From: Haematobia irritans
Taxonomy: Eukaryota > Arthropoda > Insecta > Diptera > Muscidae
DNA length: 64,000 bases
Direction of reading: 5' to 3'
Assembly: GCF_050003625.1 (NCBI RefSeq)
Contig: NC_134399.1
Coordinates: 149,848,473 to 149,912,472, forward strand
Made by a program: the position numbers and the translations under genes. Below are positions 23,671 to 34,539 of this stretch, piece after piece. The notes under the pieces are model-generated. The model had not been told where the DNA came from. It worked only from the letters and a program-made list of their open reading frames with translations, and searched no databases. How positions within the stretch are numbered: position 1 is the stretch's first letter; every line of letters starts with the position of its first letter.

Positions 23671-25409
23671 TTTTTATACCCTCCACCATAGGATGGGGGT
23701 ATATTAACTTTGTCATTCCGTTTGTAACACATCGAAATATTGCTCTAAGACCCCATAAAGTATATATATTCTGGGTCGTGGTGAAATTCTGAGTCGATCT
23801 AAGCATGTCCGTCCGTCCGTCCGTCTGTCCGTCTGTCCGTCCGTCTGTGGAAATCACGCTAACTTCCGAACGAAACTAGCTATCGACTTGAAACTTGGCA
23901 CAAGTAGTTGTTATGTAGGTCGGCTGGTATTGAAAATGGGCCATATCGGCCCACGTTTACGTATAGCCCCCATATAAACCGATCCCCAAATTTGGCTTGC
24001 GGAGCCTTCCGGAGCAGCAAAATTCATCCGAGCCGCTTGAAATTTGGTACGTGGTCTAAGTATACGGTCTCTAACAACCATGCAAAAATTGGTCCATATC
24101 GGTCCATAATTATATATAGCCCCTATATAAACCGATCCCCAGATTTGACCTCCGGAGCATCTTGGAGGAGCAAACTTCATCCTACCCGATTGAAATTTGG
24201 TACGTGGTGTTAGTATATGGTCTCTAACAACCATGCAAAAACTGGTCCATATCGGTCCATAATTATATATAGCTCCCATATAAACCGATCCCCAGATTTG
24301 ACCTCCGGAGCATCTTGGAGGGGCAAAATTCATCCGATCCGTTTGAAATTTGGTACATGATGTTAGTATATGGTCTCTAACAACCATGCAAAAACTGGTC
24401 CATATCGGTCCATAATTATATATAGCCCCCATATAAACCGATCCCCAGATTTGACCTCCGGAGCCTCTTGGAGGGGCAAAATTCATCCGATCCGGTTGAA
24501 ATTTGGTACATGGTGTTAGTATACGGTCTCTAACTAGCATGCAAAAATTGGTCCATATCGGTCCATAATTATATATAGCTCCCATATAAACCGATCCCCA
24601 GATTTGAACTCTGGAGCCTCTTGGATGAGCAAAATTCATCCGATCCAATTGAAATTTAGTACGTGGTGTTTGTATATGGTCTCTAACAACCATGCAAAAA
24701 TTGGTCCATATCGGTCCATTTGACCTCCGGAGCCTCTTGGAGGAGCAAAAGTCATCCGATGCGGTTGAAATTTGGTACATTTCGTTAGTATATGGCCTCT
24801 AACAGCCATGTAAAAATTGTCAAATTTTATTACTATAGAAAGTTTTGTCAAAATTTCATTTCTATAGAAAGTTTTGTAAAAAGTTTATTTCTATAGCAAT
24901 GTTTGTCAACATTTTATTTCCATAGAAAATTTTGTCAAAATTTTATTTCTATAGAAAATTTTGTAAAAAATTTATTTCTGTAGAAAATTTTGTCAACATT
25001 TTATTGCTATAGACAATTTTGTCAACATTTTATTTCTATAGAACATTTTGTCAACATTTTATTTCTATAGAAAATTTTGTCAACATTTTACTTCCATAGA
25101 AAATTTTGTCAACATTTTATTTCTATAGAAAATTTTGTCAAGTTTTTATTTCTATAGAAAATTTTGTCAAACTGAATTATATACGTATTTAATCGGCCTT
25201 TTTTTTGTTTAATATATACCCCTTATGGACTAACTTACAATTTAGAAGACAGTGTTAAAAAGTTTTACGATACCTTGCCATCGGCAAGTGTTATCGCAAC
25301 CCAAGTAATTCGATTGTGGATGACAGCCTTTAGTAGAAGTTCCTACGCAATCCATGGTGGAGGGTACATAAGATTCGGCCTGGCCGAACTTACGGCCGTA
25401 TATACTTGT
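23671..25409 (+). mobile_element. Mini-me-like element, family A, full length
   Basis: It begins TTTTTATACCCTCCACCATA. The ACACATCGAAATATTGCTCT core, (TA)n and a long GTCY block (23808-23848) follow, then about five 153-bp units. A 29-bp minisatellite (24819-25172) precedes the conserved 3' tail (GACAGCCTTTAGTAGAAGTT, CCATGGTGGAGGGTACATAA), the hairpin and ACTTGT. The minus-strand frame of 289 codons (23911-24780) is the array read in its open frame: it consists of 51-residue repeats with no domain and is not treated as a gene. Confidence 0.92.
24819..25172 (+). repeat. 29-bp minisatellite block inside the family A element
   Basis: About twelve units of the TTTTGTCAAAATTTTATTTC type, here with a frequent CAACATTTTATTTC variant. 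It sits between the 153-bp array and the 3' tail. The same position is occupied in the copies at 28628-30447 and 54620-55228, so it is inherited in this subfamily. Confidence 0.9.
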
Positions 25410-25427
25410 TAGTGCTTACTTTACTCT

Positions 25428-25790
25428 CGAAAATTCCTCAAACGCAGACTCTCAAAAATGCCTCAAACAAACGGACTGATCCAGAGATCTTCGTGGCCAT
25501 TTGCTGTAGAAAAGAAGCGAGGAATCTCTTTTTTAAACCATTCTTAGTTGATGCGAGCTGAGTCCTGTTGGATTGTTCATTGCCAGCAGCCGAAAGTTTG
25601 TCTGTCCAAGGCCCCAATACATTCTTTGGGACATTTTCCCGATAATATTTGACATTTATTTTGACCCCACGGTCTATTAATATAAGCGCGGAGCAACCCT
25701 CAGCCGTTACGGCAGCCCGAACCGGTGGCCAATCGAAAGTGTAAACTTTCAGCTGTCCTCTTGGGCAAGCAAAAGCCAATTATTTTGCCT
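25428..25790 (-). pseudogene. Fragment of a DDE transposase
   Basis: The minus-strand frame 25438-25779 includes ALILIDRGVKINVKYYRENV and VLGPWTDKL, then FLASFLQQMATKISG and SVRLFEAF. The GVKIN..YYREN..L.PW motif precedes the QQD motif in transposase families related to mariner/Tc3. Here the sequence jumps from WTDKL into a region that aligns poorly, so the QQD motif is absent and an internal deletion or frameshift is likely. No TIR is recognizable around it. Confidence 0.6.
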
Positions 25791-26156
25791 GTTTACAAAT
25801 TGCTCCGTTTGGAATGGATTCTCATGAGTGAAAAAAAAAAATTTTTGCTTAATGGCTATTTTCGATATACTCAGTTCACAAACAAAATGTCTGTGTGGTT
25901 TTCCAACCAAATATAAAGCAATTACTCTATCACGCCCGAATATATCAAGTAATTTACATTTACAATTTTACAATTTTTTAACTTAATTTTTTTCTTTACT
26001 GTGAGGAAAAATTGCCTTATTTTTTATTTTTTTTTTTTTTTGAAAAGAAAATTATAAATTTTCTTTTAATTAAAACTCCATTCAAAGAAATTTGCCCTTA
26101 ATATTGTGTAAGTAGGAACACTTATTTGTGTAGAACTTTACCAGAGCCGTATGTTA
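25791..26156. other. AT-rich spacer, no gene seen
   Basis: Contains a long T tract near 26025-26040 and no coding signal. Confidence 0.4.
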
Positions 26157-26446
26157 CACGTACGAAAAAGACTGTCTCATATGTTTCGTTTTAAAAACTA
26201 TATGTTTGGAACTCAAATTTTTGACACATTATTTTTAAGTGCAAGCACATAGTGCTCATAATCTACCATAAGATGTTTGTGGCATATATTAGAACATATT
26301 ATGTTTGGAACATCTTATTTTCTTAAATATAATGTCTATGGATGCAAACATATATTAAATTAGACATTTCGTATAAAGATAGGCACATGGGGCTCTACTT
26401 GAGAGACATATTTTGTTGTGGATAAATGTTGCATTGGGCTGACACA

Positions 26447-26851
26447 CACGGTTGCCATTCGAGCCAAAAATAATCTACCAAAAGTGGTAGAACATTTTAC
26501 CAAACTAACAAATATTATTTTAAAAAGTTTTATTTCTAAAGAAAATTGTCTCAAAATGTTATTTCTATAGAAAATTTTGACAAAATTTTAATTCTATAGT
26601 AAATTTTGACAAAATTTTAATTCTATAGAAAATTTTCTCAAAATTTTATTTCTATAGAAAATTGTGCCAAATTTTTATTTCTATAGAAAATTTTGCCAAC
26701 ATTTTATTTCTATAGAAAATTTTTTCAAAATTTTATTTTTATTAAGTACCTCTTAGCAAAATCTACCAAAACATAAAGAACTCTACCAATATACCAAACA
26801 ATAAAAAAATCTACCATTTTTGGTAGAATTATACCAACTGTTTCAACCGTG
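26447..26851 (+). mobile_element. TIR element with 29-bp minisatellite core
   Basis: It begins CACGGTTGCCATTCGAGCC and ends TTTCAACCGTG, complementary at the last 7-8 bases. The left arm is AATAATCTACCAAAAGTGG plus TAGAACATTTTACC. The right arm is TCTACCAAAACATAAAGAAC then CATTTTTGGTAGAATTATACC. Between them lie eight or so 29-bp units (26520-26745). This is the clearest complete example of the minisatellite's carrier element in the window. Confidence 0.8.
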
Positions 26852-26942
26852 CTGGCACATGAAATATTTGAAATGTTTAAATCTAAACATTATTGAATTT
26901 ACACATTCTGTGAGAACATCAAATGAGAACACATGGGAGAGA

Positions 26943-27255
26943 CACTCAAACCAAAAATAATCTACCAAAATTGGGAGACCATTTTACCAAACAAACAAAC
27001 CTTATTTTAAAAATGTATTTCCATAGAAAAAGTTTTATTTCGATAAAAAAATAGAAAATTTTGTCAAAATTTTAATTCTATAGCAAATTTTTTCAAAATT
27101 TTAATTCTATAGAAAGCTTTATCAAAATTGTGTTTCTATTAAAAATTTTGTCAAAATTGTATTTCTATAGAAAATTTTATCACAGGTTTATTTTTATGAA
27201 GTACTTCTTAGCAAAGTCTACCAAAACATCAAGAACTCTACCAATATACCAAACC
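26943..27255 (+). mobile_element. Second TIR element with 29-bp minisatellite core, ends degraded
   Basis: It starts CTCAAACCAAAAATAATCTACC, like the left arm of the previous copy but without CACGGTTGCCA. It has about six degenerate units and ends after AGAACTCTACCAATATACCA. The right terminus is lost. Confidence 0.65.
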
Positions 27256-27850
27256 AGACAGAACAAAAATAAACAAGTATATACGCACGCTCACAAAAAA
27301 TCGCTTCTGTAACATATACTCCCAAACATATTTTGCTTCAAGCATATACATTTTTGGGTATTGCCCAAACATTTATATGTTTGATCTCTTCCAATATATA
27401 ATATGTTTGAAAGCATATTGGTCTAAACAATATATGTTTGGGTAGTCTAAGTTCCAAACATTTTGTATTTTTGCATCCAAATTCAATAATGTTGTCTTCC
27501 AAAAAACAAAATGTTATTATGTGAACATATAATATGTTTGGAAGCATTTTGCACCCAAAAATATTATATGCTTAAAAAAAATTCTCCCAAACAATATTGT
27601 GCTCAAAATTTTATTTATTTATTTATATATTTACAATCATAATGAATTATGAAAATAAACAGGTAATATAGGTGCTAACAACATAGGTTTTCGACCTGAA
27701 TGCTCAAAATTTTGTTTCTGCCTAATTGTATATTCCCCCACATCTTTCTCACTTCCACGAGATTTTTTAGTTCTTAGCACTTTTTTCTGTGATACAAACA
27801 TTGTAGAAGAAATTATTCAATTTTATGATTTGTTTATTTTAATTTTACCT

Positions 27851-27924
27851 TTTGCCGGCCGGGGATTCGAACAGCGGACCACACAGTTTGTAAGGATCAA
27901 AGAAGTAGCAGATCAATTGCCCAA
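27851..27924 (-). other. tRNA-like module with B-box match
   Basis: On the minus strand, GTTCGAATCCC (27862-27872) matches a pol III B box. An A-box-like TGGGCAATTGATCTGC lies about 45 bases upstream. A complete cloverleaf is not evident, so I read it as a tRNA-derived SINE or promoter remnant rather than a functional tRNA. Confidence 0.35.
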
Positions 27925-28236
27925 GGAAAAATAAAATGTTAATTTTGTAATAACAAGCAACAACCACCAACTTAATTCAATATCGCTCCCTGTTAAATAG
28001 CGCTCCAAGCTACTAAACACATATACGTTTATAGGCTTTTTCTAAATTAATATATGTTTGCATCCAAGCATATTATATTTACAAACATTTTATGTCCCAA
28101 ACATAATATGTTCTAACATATTAACATATATGTCCCAAACATGTTATGTTAGTTTATGAACATTATATGCTTGCACTCAAAAATATTGTGTTTAAAAATT
28201 TGTGTTCCAAACATATAATGTTTATAGCCAAACATA

Positions 28237-28591
28237 GGGAGCCACCGTGGTGCAATGGTTAGCATGCCCGCCTTGCATACACAAGGTCGTGGGTTCGATT
28301 CCTGCTACGACCGAACACCAAAAAGTTTTTCAGCGGTGGATTATCCCACCTCAGTAATGCTGGTGACATTTCTGAGGGTTTCAAAGCTTCTCTAAGTGGT
28401 TTCACTGGAATGTGGAACTCCGTTCGGACTCGGCTATAAAAAGGAGGTCCCTTGTCATTGAGCTTAACATGGAATCGGGCAGCACTCAGTGATAAGAGAG
28501 AAGTTCACCAGTGTGGTATCACAATGGACTGAATAGTCTAAGTGAGCCTGAATAGTCTAAGGCTGCCACATAACCTAACCTAACCTAACCT
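28237..28591 (+). mobile_element. tRNA-derived SINE with 11-bp target duplication
   Basis: The head has an A box (TGGTGCAATGGTTAGC, 28248-28263) and a B box (GGTTCGATTCC, 28292-28302) at tRNA spacing. The body then reads AACACCAAAAAGTTTTTCAG to CACAATGGACTGAATAGTC. The tail is a CCTAA repeat (28571-28591). The flanks carry AGCCAAACATA at 28226-28236 and 28592-28602, a perfect target duplication, so insertion was by target-primed retrotransposition. No coding capacity. The sequence resembles a SINE I recall as abundant in muscid flies. Confidence 0.93.
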
Positions 28592-28627
28592 AGCCAAACA
28601 TATGAAAAACAGTCTTTTTCATCCGTG

Positions 28628-30447
28628 CGGCCGTAAGTTCGGCCAGGCCAAACTTATGTACCCTCCACCATGGATTGCGTATAAACTTCTACTGAAGACT
28701 GTCATCCACAATCAATTACTTGGGTTGCGGTAACACTTGCCGATAGCAAGGTATCTTAAAACTTCCTAACACATAGTCCATACGTGGTATATATTAAACT
28801 AAAAAACGCCGATTAAATACGTATATAATTAAGTTTAAAGTTTCTATAGAAATAAAATTTTGAAAAAACAAAATTTTGACAACATTTTCTATAGAAGTAA
28901 AATTTGGAAAAATTTTTCTATAGAAATAAAATTTGGATAAAATTTTCTATAGAAATAAAATTCTGACAAAATCTTCAATAGAATTAAAATTTTGACAAAA
29001 CGTTCTATAGAAATAAAATTTTGACAAAATTTTCTATAGAAATAACATTTTGACAATGTTTTCTATAAAAATAAAATTTTTTTAGATTATTTTTGGCTCG
29101 AGTGGCAACCATGATTATGAATCGATAAGGACCAATTTTTGTGTGATTGGGGATCGCCTATATATAACTATAGACCGATATGGACCAATTTTGGCATGCC
29201 TTATACTAACACCACGTTGCAAATTTCAACCGGATCGGATGAATTTTACTCATCCAAGAGGTCGGGAGATCAAATCTGGGGAACGGTTTATATGGGGGCT
29301 ATATATAATTATGGACCGATATGGACGAATTCCTGCGTGTTTGTTGGAGACCACATTCTCACACCACGTTCCAAATTTCAACCGGATCGGATAAATGTTG
29401 CTCCTCCAAGAGGCTCCGCAAGCCAAATCGGGGGATCGGTTTATATGGGGGCTATATGTAATTATGGACCTATATGGACCAATTTTGGCATGGTTGTTAG
29501 AGACCATACACTAACACCATGTACCAAATTTCAATCGGATCGGATGACTTTTGCTCCACTAAGAGGCTCCGGAGGTCAAATCTGGGGATCGGTTTATATG
29601 GGGGCTATATATAATTATGGCCCGATGTGGTCATTAGAGAACATATACCAACACCATGTACCAAATTTCAGCCGGATCGGATGAAATTTGCTTCTCTTAG
29701 AGGCTCCGCAAGCCAAATCGGGGGATCGGTTTATATAGGGGCTATATATAATTATGGACCGATGTGGACCAATTTTTGCATGTTTGTTAGAGACCATATC
29801 GGATGAAATTTGCTTCTCTTAGAGGCTCCGCAAGCCAAATCGGGGGATCGGTTTATATGGGGGCTATATGTAATTATGGACCGATATGGACCGATTTTTG
29901 CACGGTTGTTAGAGACCATACACTAACACCATGTACCAAATTTCAGCCGGATCGGATGAAATTTACTTCTCTTAGAGCAATCGCAAGCCAAATTTGGGGG
30001 TCCGTTTATATGGGGGCTATACGTAAAAGTGGACCGATATGGACCAATTTTTGCATGGTTGTAAGAGACCATATACTAACACCATGTACCAAATTTCAGC
30101 CGGATTGGATGAAATTTGCTTCTCTTAGAGCAATCGCAAGCCAAATTTGGGGGTCCGTTTATATGGGGGCTATACGTAAAAGTGGACCGATATGGCCCAT
30201 TTGCAATACCATCCGACCTACATCAATAACAACTACTTGTGCCAAGTTTCAAGTCGATAGCTTGTTTCGTTCGGAAGTTAGCGGGATTTCAACAGGCGGA
30301 CGGACGGACGGACATGCTCAGATCGGCTCAGAATTTCACCACGCCCCAGAATATATACTTTATGGGGTCTTAGAGCAATATTTCGATGTGTTACAAACGG
30401 AATGACAAAGTTAATATACCCCCATCCTATGGTGGAGGGTATAAAAA
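28628..30447 (-). mobile_element. Mini-me-like element, family A, nearly full length
   Basis: The left edge keeps the hairpin-forming TTCGGCCAGGCC and TACCCTCCACCATGG but has lost ACAAGTATATA where the previous element abuts. The conserved tail and a 29-bp block (28838-29080) are followed by GGCTCGAGTGGCAACCATG, the TIR of the minisatellite carrier. About seven 153-bp units then lead to the GACGGACGGACGGACATG block and GGTGGAGGGTATA. Two of the last units (29960-30180) are almost identical, which suggests recent unit duplication. Confidence 0.9.
28838..29108 (-). repeat. 29-bp minisatellite inside the family A element
   Basis: Eight reverse-orientation units followed by TTTGGCTCGAGTGGCAACC, which is the complement of the carrier element's left TIR (CACGGTTGCCACTCGAGCC). 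It documents that the minisatellite entered this mini-me subfamily as a TIR element. Confidence 0.85.
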
Positions 30448-31499
30448 GAACGAAATTGTGAAGCGAAACTGCGTCTGTAGGTGGCAGTCATGAAGACATT
30501 TTCTCTAATATCATGCAGTTTTTGTTGGGTCAAATATCATACCAAACAGTTAAAAATCATTTTTTGTAAAATTCTACAAACTATGGCAATCTACAAACTA
30601 TGGCATATAAGCGAGGCACCCCGAAAATTTGAAATGTTTAAGTCTATTGAATTTACACATCCAGTTGGATATTCTTCTTGTGGCATCGAAACAAATCGGG
30701 CATATCTAATGAAATAACAGAGACCATATAAATTTATTAAAAAATTAAGAAATGAATAAACTATTTGCTCTCAATCCTATTCTATTGTCATTTGTAGCTT
30801 TTATACACTTAACTAGTCAACAAATGCATCGTTGTATAAATATTTCAAACAAATATAAACGTATTTAATTCCCTGTAAAATAAGAGAAGAAACGTACAAT
30901 TTTATCAGGATAGACATTTTGTTTTACACCAACATTGGTTATTTTATTCATTTCCTTGGATTTTTATTTTTATTTTAGAATACAATTTACCTAACGGAAA
31001 TCCTTTTTCCTACCAGGGTAGAGGACGCCAAACTCGACAAGTATTTTACCAGAGTATTCAACCAATCATACTATTCCAATATGGTTTTGATGTTAGAATA
31101 CATTCCTAGGTTGATGGGAGGGAAATGTATTACTGATGGTCACATTGATGATGGTGATATTCAAACCAGCCAGATGGTGCAGATAGCCGATGGCTTAGCC
31201 GGATGAATGATGGTTTTGTGTATCTCCAAGTTTTCTACCTCAAACAGGAAATAACATTGAAATTTCATTTAGGGATATTTTCTAAGCGAAACATTACAGT
31301 TTCTCGGCAACAGTTTTATGAAGAGCCATTTATATTGGTGTATTGAATTCAATCTTGTTCTTCTTTTGACTCTTTAAACTAAAAAATACAATAAATGGAG
31401 AAAAGGACTATGATTGTAATCAACATAATAGAAGATTGAAAACATTTTCCTGGTATGTATGTGACATTTTTACCGCAACCAAACTCGGTAAACCAAATC
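30448..31499. other. Intergenic stretch, no gene seen
   Basis: Contains only short frames. The 5' part of the Tc1-like element probably begins within 31000-31500, but I could not identify its TIR. Confidence 0.4.
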
Positions 31500-31519
31500 C
31501 AACCAAAATGTAAAATAAT

Positions 31520-32005
31520 AAAAAAATTATTCTGAAGTATAACAAGTTATCGCGTGAAGTGGAGGACAATATAGTTTTCTTAACTAATAATGGGTCTTCA
31601 TCGCGGAAAATAGCCAAGGAACTAAATATAAGTGAGTCTGTGGTTATTCGCATCCAAAAAAGACGAAATACTACACTCAAAGAGCAAACCAGAGGCTGCC
31701 GAAAACTATTGACCGAAACAGACGTTCGCTTTACGATGGCAAAAAGAGGCAGAACTAGTCCGTAACGCCGAAAAATACTACTGTTTCCAAAAATAAGCAA
31801 TAGTGAATGGACAGCAAGACGAGCGCTCCATAACATTGGTTATGTTTCAGCTGTAAAAAAAATAAACCTGAATTGTCCGAAAGGAATCAAAAACCGCGAA
31901 TGAAGTTTGCAAGAAAGCATACAAATTGGACGACAGATGACTGGAAACGTGTTACCTGGTCAGATGAATCAGAATTTAACCGTTTCCAATCCGACGGTAA
32001 ACAAT
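31520..32005 (+). pseudogene. Tc1-like transposase, N-terminal half (split and frameshifted)
   Basis: It encodes a paired-like helix-turn-helix region (SSRKIAKELNISESVVIRIQ, frame from 31559). Stops and shifts follow near 31765 and 31880, then FARKHTNWTTDDWKRVTWSD, where the Asp of WSDESEFNRF is the first catalytic residue. At QW (32005) the gene is interrupted by the foldback element at 32006-33843 and resumes at 33852. At least two disruptions exist besides the insertion, so it is dead. Confidence 0.9.
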
Positions 32006-33843
32006 GGCGACCGGACATATCTCCCAACGGACATTTCGCCCAAAATGATTTTTGAGCGTTATGACCTCCAATGGGGCGGTCACATCGCCCAATTTTAGTT
32101 TGGGCTTTATGTCCTCCCTCATCGCGGTCATATGTCCCAAAAAATAGGCGGTCAAAACGCCCAATATTTTATGGGGAAAATAATGTCGGAATACAAATCA
32201 AAAACTGTCCCAAATGAAGTAGTTTTGATCCCCAATTTTGGTTAACTAAATACGTACGGTATTTAATTCAAAATGCCGTAACTAGAAAGACAGTGCAGAT
32301 CTCGTGGTCTATAAGAAAATTAAGGAGAAAATGGTGCAAAATGCTCCACAAAGCCCCCAAGAACTCATAGCACTATTTGCCGAATCAGAACATATGAGTG
32401 AATACTAAATGTGCGAAAGTGTGCCGGAAAATATATTTTAGCAAACCACTATTATGGAAGCCGATTTGGCATACAGTCTCTTTGTGTTCCACCCCAATAA
32501 CTGAAATAATGAATAATATGGATAATGGAGATGCTATTGTTTTATTGATGTCCCTTTTTCGGTCGTTCCATTTTATCTTATGGGTACAAGAAATTACTAA
32601 TATTTACGAAGGTTACAGACGACATGTCAGTATAACTGTGTTAATTTTTTAAATCAAGTTAATAAAACGAAAGATGCAAGAACATGAGGATAAATTGAAT
32701 GTGATGAATTTAACAAAGGATTCGCGTGCACGAATTCTCGTCGTCCTCAAATACTAGCAACTTTCAGTTTATTATCTTGTTCTAAACATTAAAATTGGAA
32801 AGAGATGAAATGATTGACGTGCACGTCGATCATCTCATCTGCATCCAAATCGCGCGCGAATCCTGTTTTAAATTCATCACATTCAGTTCATCCTCACATT
32901 CTTGCAACTTTCGTTTTATTATCTTGTTCTAAACATTAAAATTCGAAAGGGATGAGATGATCGATGTGCTGCTGATGGGTACTTGAAATAAATCGCGCGC
33001 GCGGATGCAGATGAGATGATCGACGTGCACGTCGATCATTTCATCTCTTTCCAATTTTAATGTTTAGAACAAGATAATAAACTGAAAGTTGCTAGTATTT
33101 GAGGACGACGAGAATTCGTGCACGCGAATCCTTTGTTAAATTCATCACATTCAATTTGTCCTCATGTTCTTGCATCTTTCGTTTTATTAACTTGATTTAA
33201 AAAATTAACACAGTTATACTGACATGTCGTCTGTAACCTTCGTAAATATTAGTAATTTCTTGTACCCATAAGATAAAATGGAACGACCGAAAAAGGGACA
33301 TCAATAAAACAATAGCATCTCCATTATCCATATTATTCATTATTTCAGTTATTGGGGTGGAACACAAAGAGACTGTATGCCAAATCGGCTTCCATAATAG
33401 TGGTTTGCTAAAATATATTTTCCGGCACACTTTCGCACATTTAGTATTCACTCATATGTTCTGATTTGGCAAATAGTGCTATGAGTTCTTGGGGGCTTTG
33501 TGGAGCATTTTGCACCATTTTCTCCTTAATTTTCTTATAGACCACGAGATCTGCACTGTCTTTCTAGTTACGGCATTTTGAATTAAATACCGTACGTATT
33601 TAGTTAACCAAAATTGGGGATCAAAACTACTTCATTTGGGACAGTTTTTGATTTGTATTCCGACATTATTTTCCCCATAAAATATTGGGCGTTTAGACCG
33701 CCTATTTTTTGGGACATATGACCGCGATGAGGGAGGACATAAAGCCCAAACTAAAATTGGGCGATGTGACCGCCCCATTGGAGGTCATAACGCCCAAAAA
33801 TCATTTTGGGCGAAATGTCCGTTGGGAGATATGTCCGGTCGCC
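32006..33843. mobile_element. Foldback element: about 857-bp inverted arms, 8-bp TSD
   Basis: Left end GGCGACCGGACATATCTCCC; right end is its exact complement. The octamer TAAACAAT flanks it at 31998-32005 and 33844-33851. The arms are about 857 bp each, symmetric about 32924, with only scattered mismatches (TCAAAACGCC versus the complement of GTTTAGACCG). The centre (about 32863-32987) carries an extra partial copy of arm sequence. Both arms encode the same 84-codon frame (32398-32652 and 33197-33451), with no known domain. Candidate superfamilies are hAT, P/Galileo-like or MULE; the 8-bp duplication does not decide. Confidence 0.93.
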
Positions 33844-33851
33844 TAAACAAT

Positions 33852-34354
33852 ATTGCTGGCGTCATCTGGTGATACCATTCAACGCCACCATGTTAAACAA
33901 ACTGTAAAGCATGGTGGTGGAAGCATCATGGTTTGTGGCTGCTTCACTTGGTGGCACATTTGGCCATTGCAGAAAATTGATGGTATAATGAAGAAGGTAG
34001 ACTACCTCGCCATTTTGCAGACTCATCTTCCCGAGTTTGTTGACAATAGTGCCTACCCTGAAGATGAAGTCGTATTTCAACAGGTTGGTGATCCGAAGCA
34101 TAGTGCAAAAATAGTGAAAAAATGGCTTTGTGAGCAAAAATTTCAAGTGATGAATTGGCGAGCGCAAAGCCCCGACCTCAACCCGATTGAAAATTTATAT
34201 TAAGACGGCTGGGATTGTACAAATCAGCTCCATCAAAATTAGAAGACCTGTGGGAACGAGTACAGCTTGAGAGGAATATACCAGATGAAATTATACAGGA
34301 ATTGGTTGAAAGTATAAATATGGTATTAAAAAACAAAGGGTTATGGACTAAGTA
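33852..34354 (+). pseudogene. Tc1-like transposase, C-terminal half
   Basis: It resumes after the foldback element with GDTIQRHHVKQTVKHGGGSI, then VVFQQVGDPKHSAKIVKKWL and SPDLNPIENLY. In the Tc1 family the QQDNDPKH motif carries the second catalytic Asp. Here that position is Val and the next is Gly, while the third residue (Glu of PIEN) is kept. A stop at 34201 and a frameshift separate the end, which still reads as a Tc1-type tail ending near KNKGLWTK. It is inactive in any case. Confidence 0.9.
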
Positions 34355-34539
34355 GTAACAAATGTTCCGACACCGGTATAGAAAAGTGCAAAATCGAGTA
34401 CATGCGAGTATTTTTTGTTATGTTTATTTATCTCTTTGAATTCTTTACTTTTTGGTTTTGAGCTTTTTTTGTTGTTTTATTTAGAATTGAAGAAGGAATA
34501 AAGGAAAATAAAATTATTTTGAGTTTCTTTATTACTGCT

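Larger units (their letters stand above)
26157..28627. mobile_element. TIR element rich in ACATATAATATGTTTGG motifs, hosting MITEs and a SINE
   Basis: The left end reads CACGTACGAAAAAGACTG. The right end, reverse complemented, reads CACGGATGAAAAAGACTG and continues into CATATGTTTGG text. The body carries many ATATGTTTGGAA/CCAAACATAT motifs in both orientations (26200-26350 and 27300-28230). Two 29-bp minisatellite TIR elements (26447-26851, 26943-27255), a tRNA-like module and a SINE lie inside. No transposase is present and no target duplication is readable, because the right side abuts a truncated mini-me copy. Confidence 0.55.

Noticed and set aside
23911..24780. A 289-codon minus-strand open frame as a repeat-protein gene
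   Set aside because: It is the 153-bp mini-me array read in its stop-free frame. The same frame recurs in every family A copy, with no promoter, domain or conserved start.
32398..32652. The 84-codon frame in each foldback arm as a transposase gene
   Set aside because: No known motif. Identity in both arms follows from the palindrome, and the length is too short for a transposase. Noted only as part of the element.
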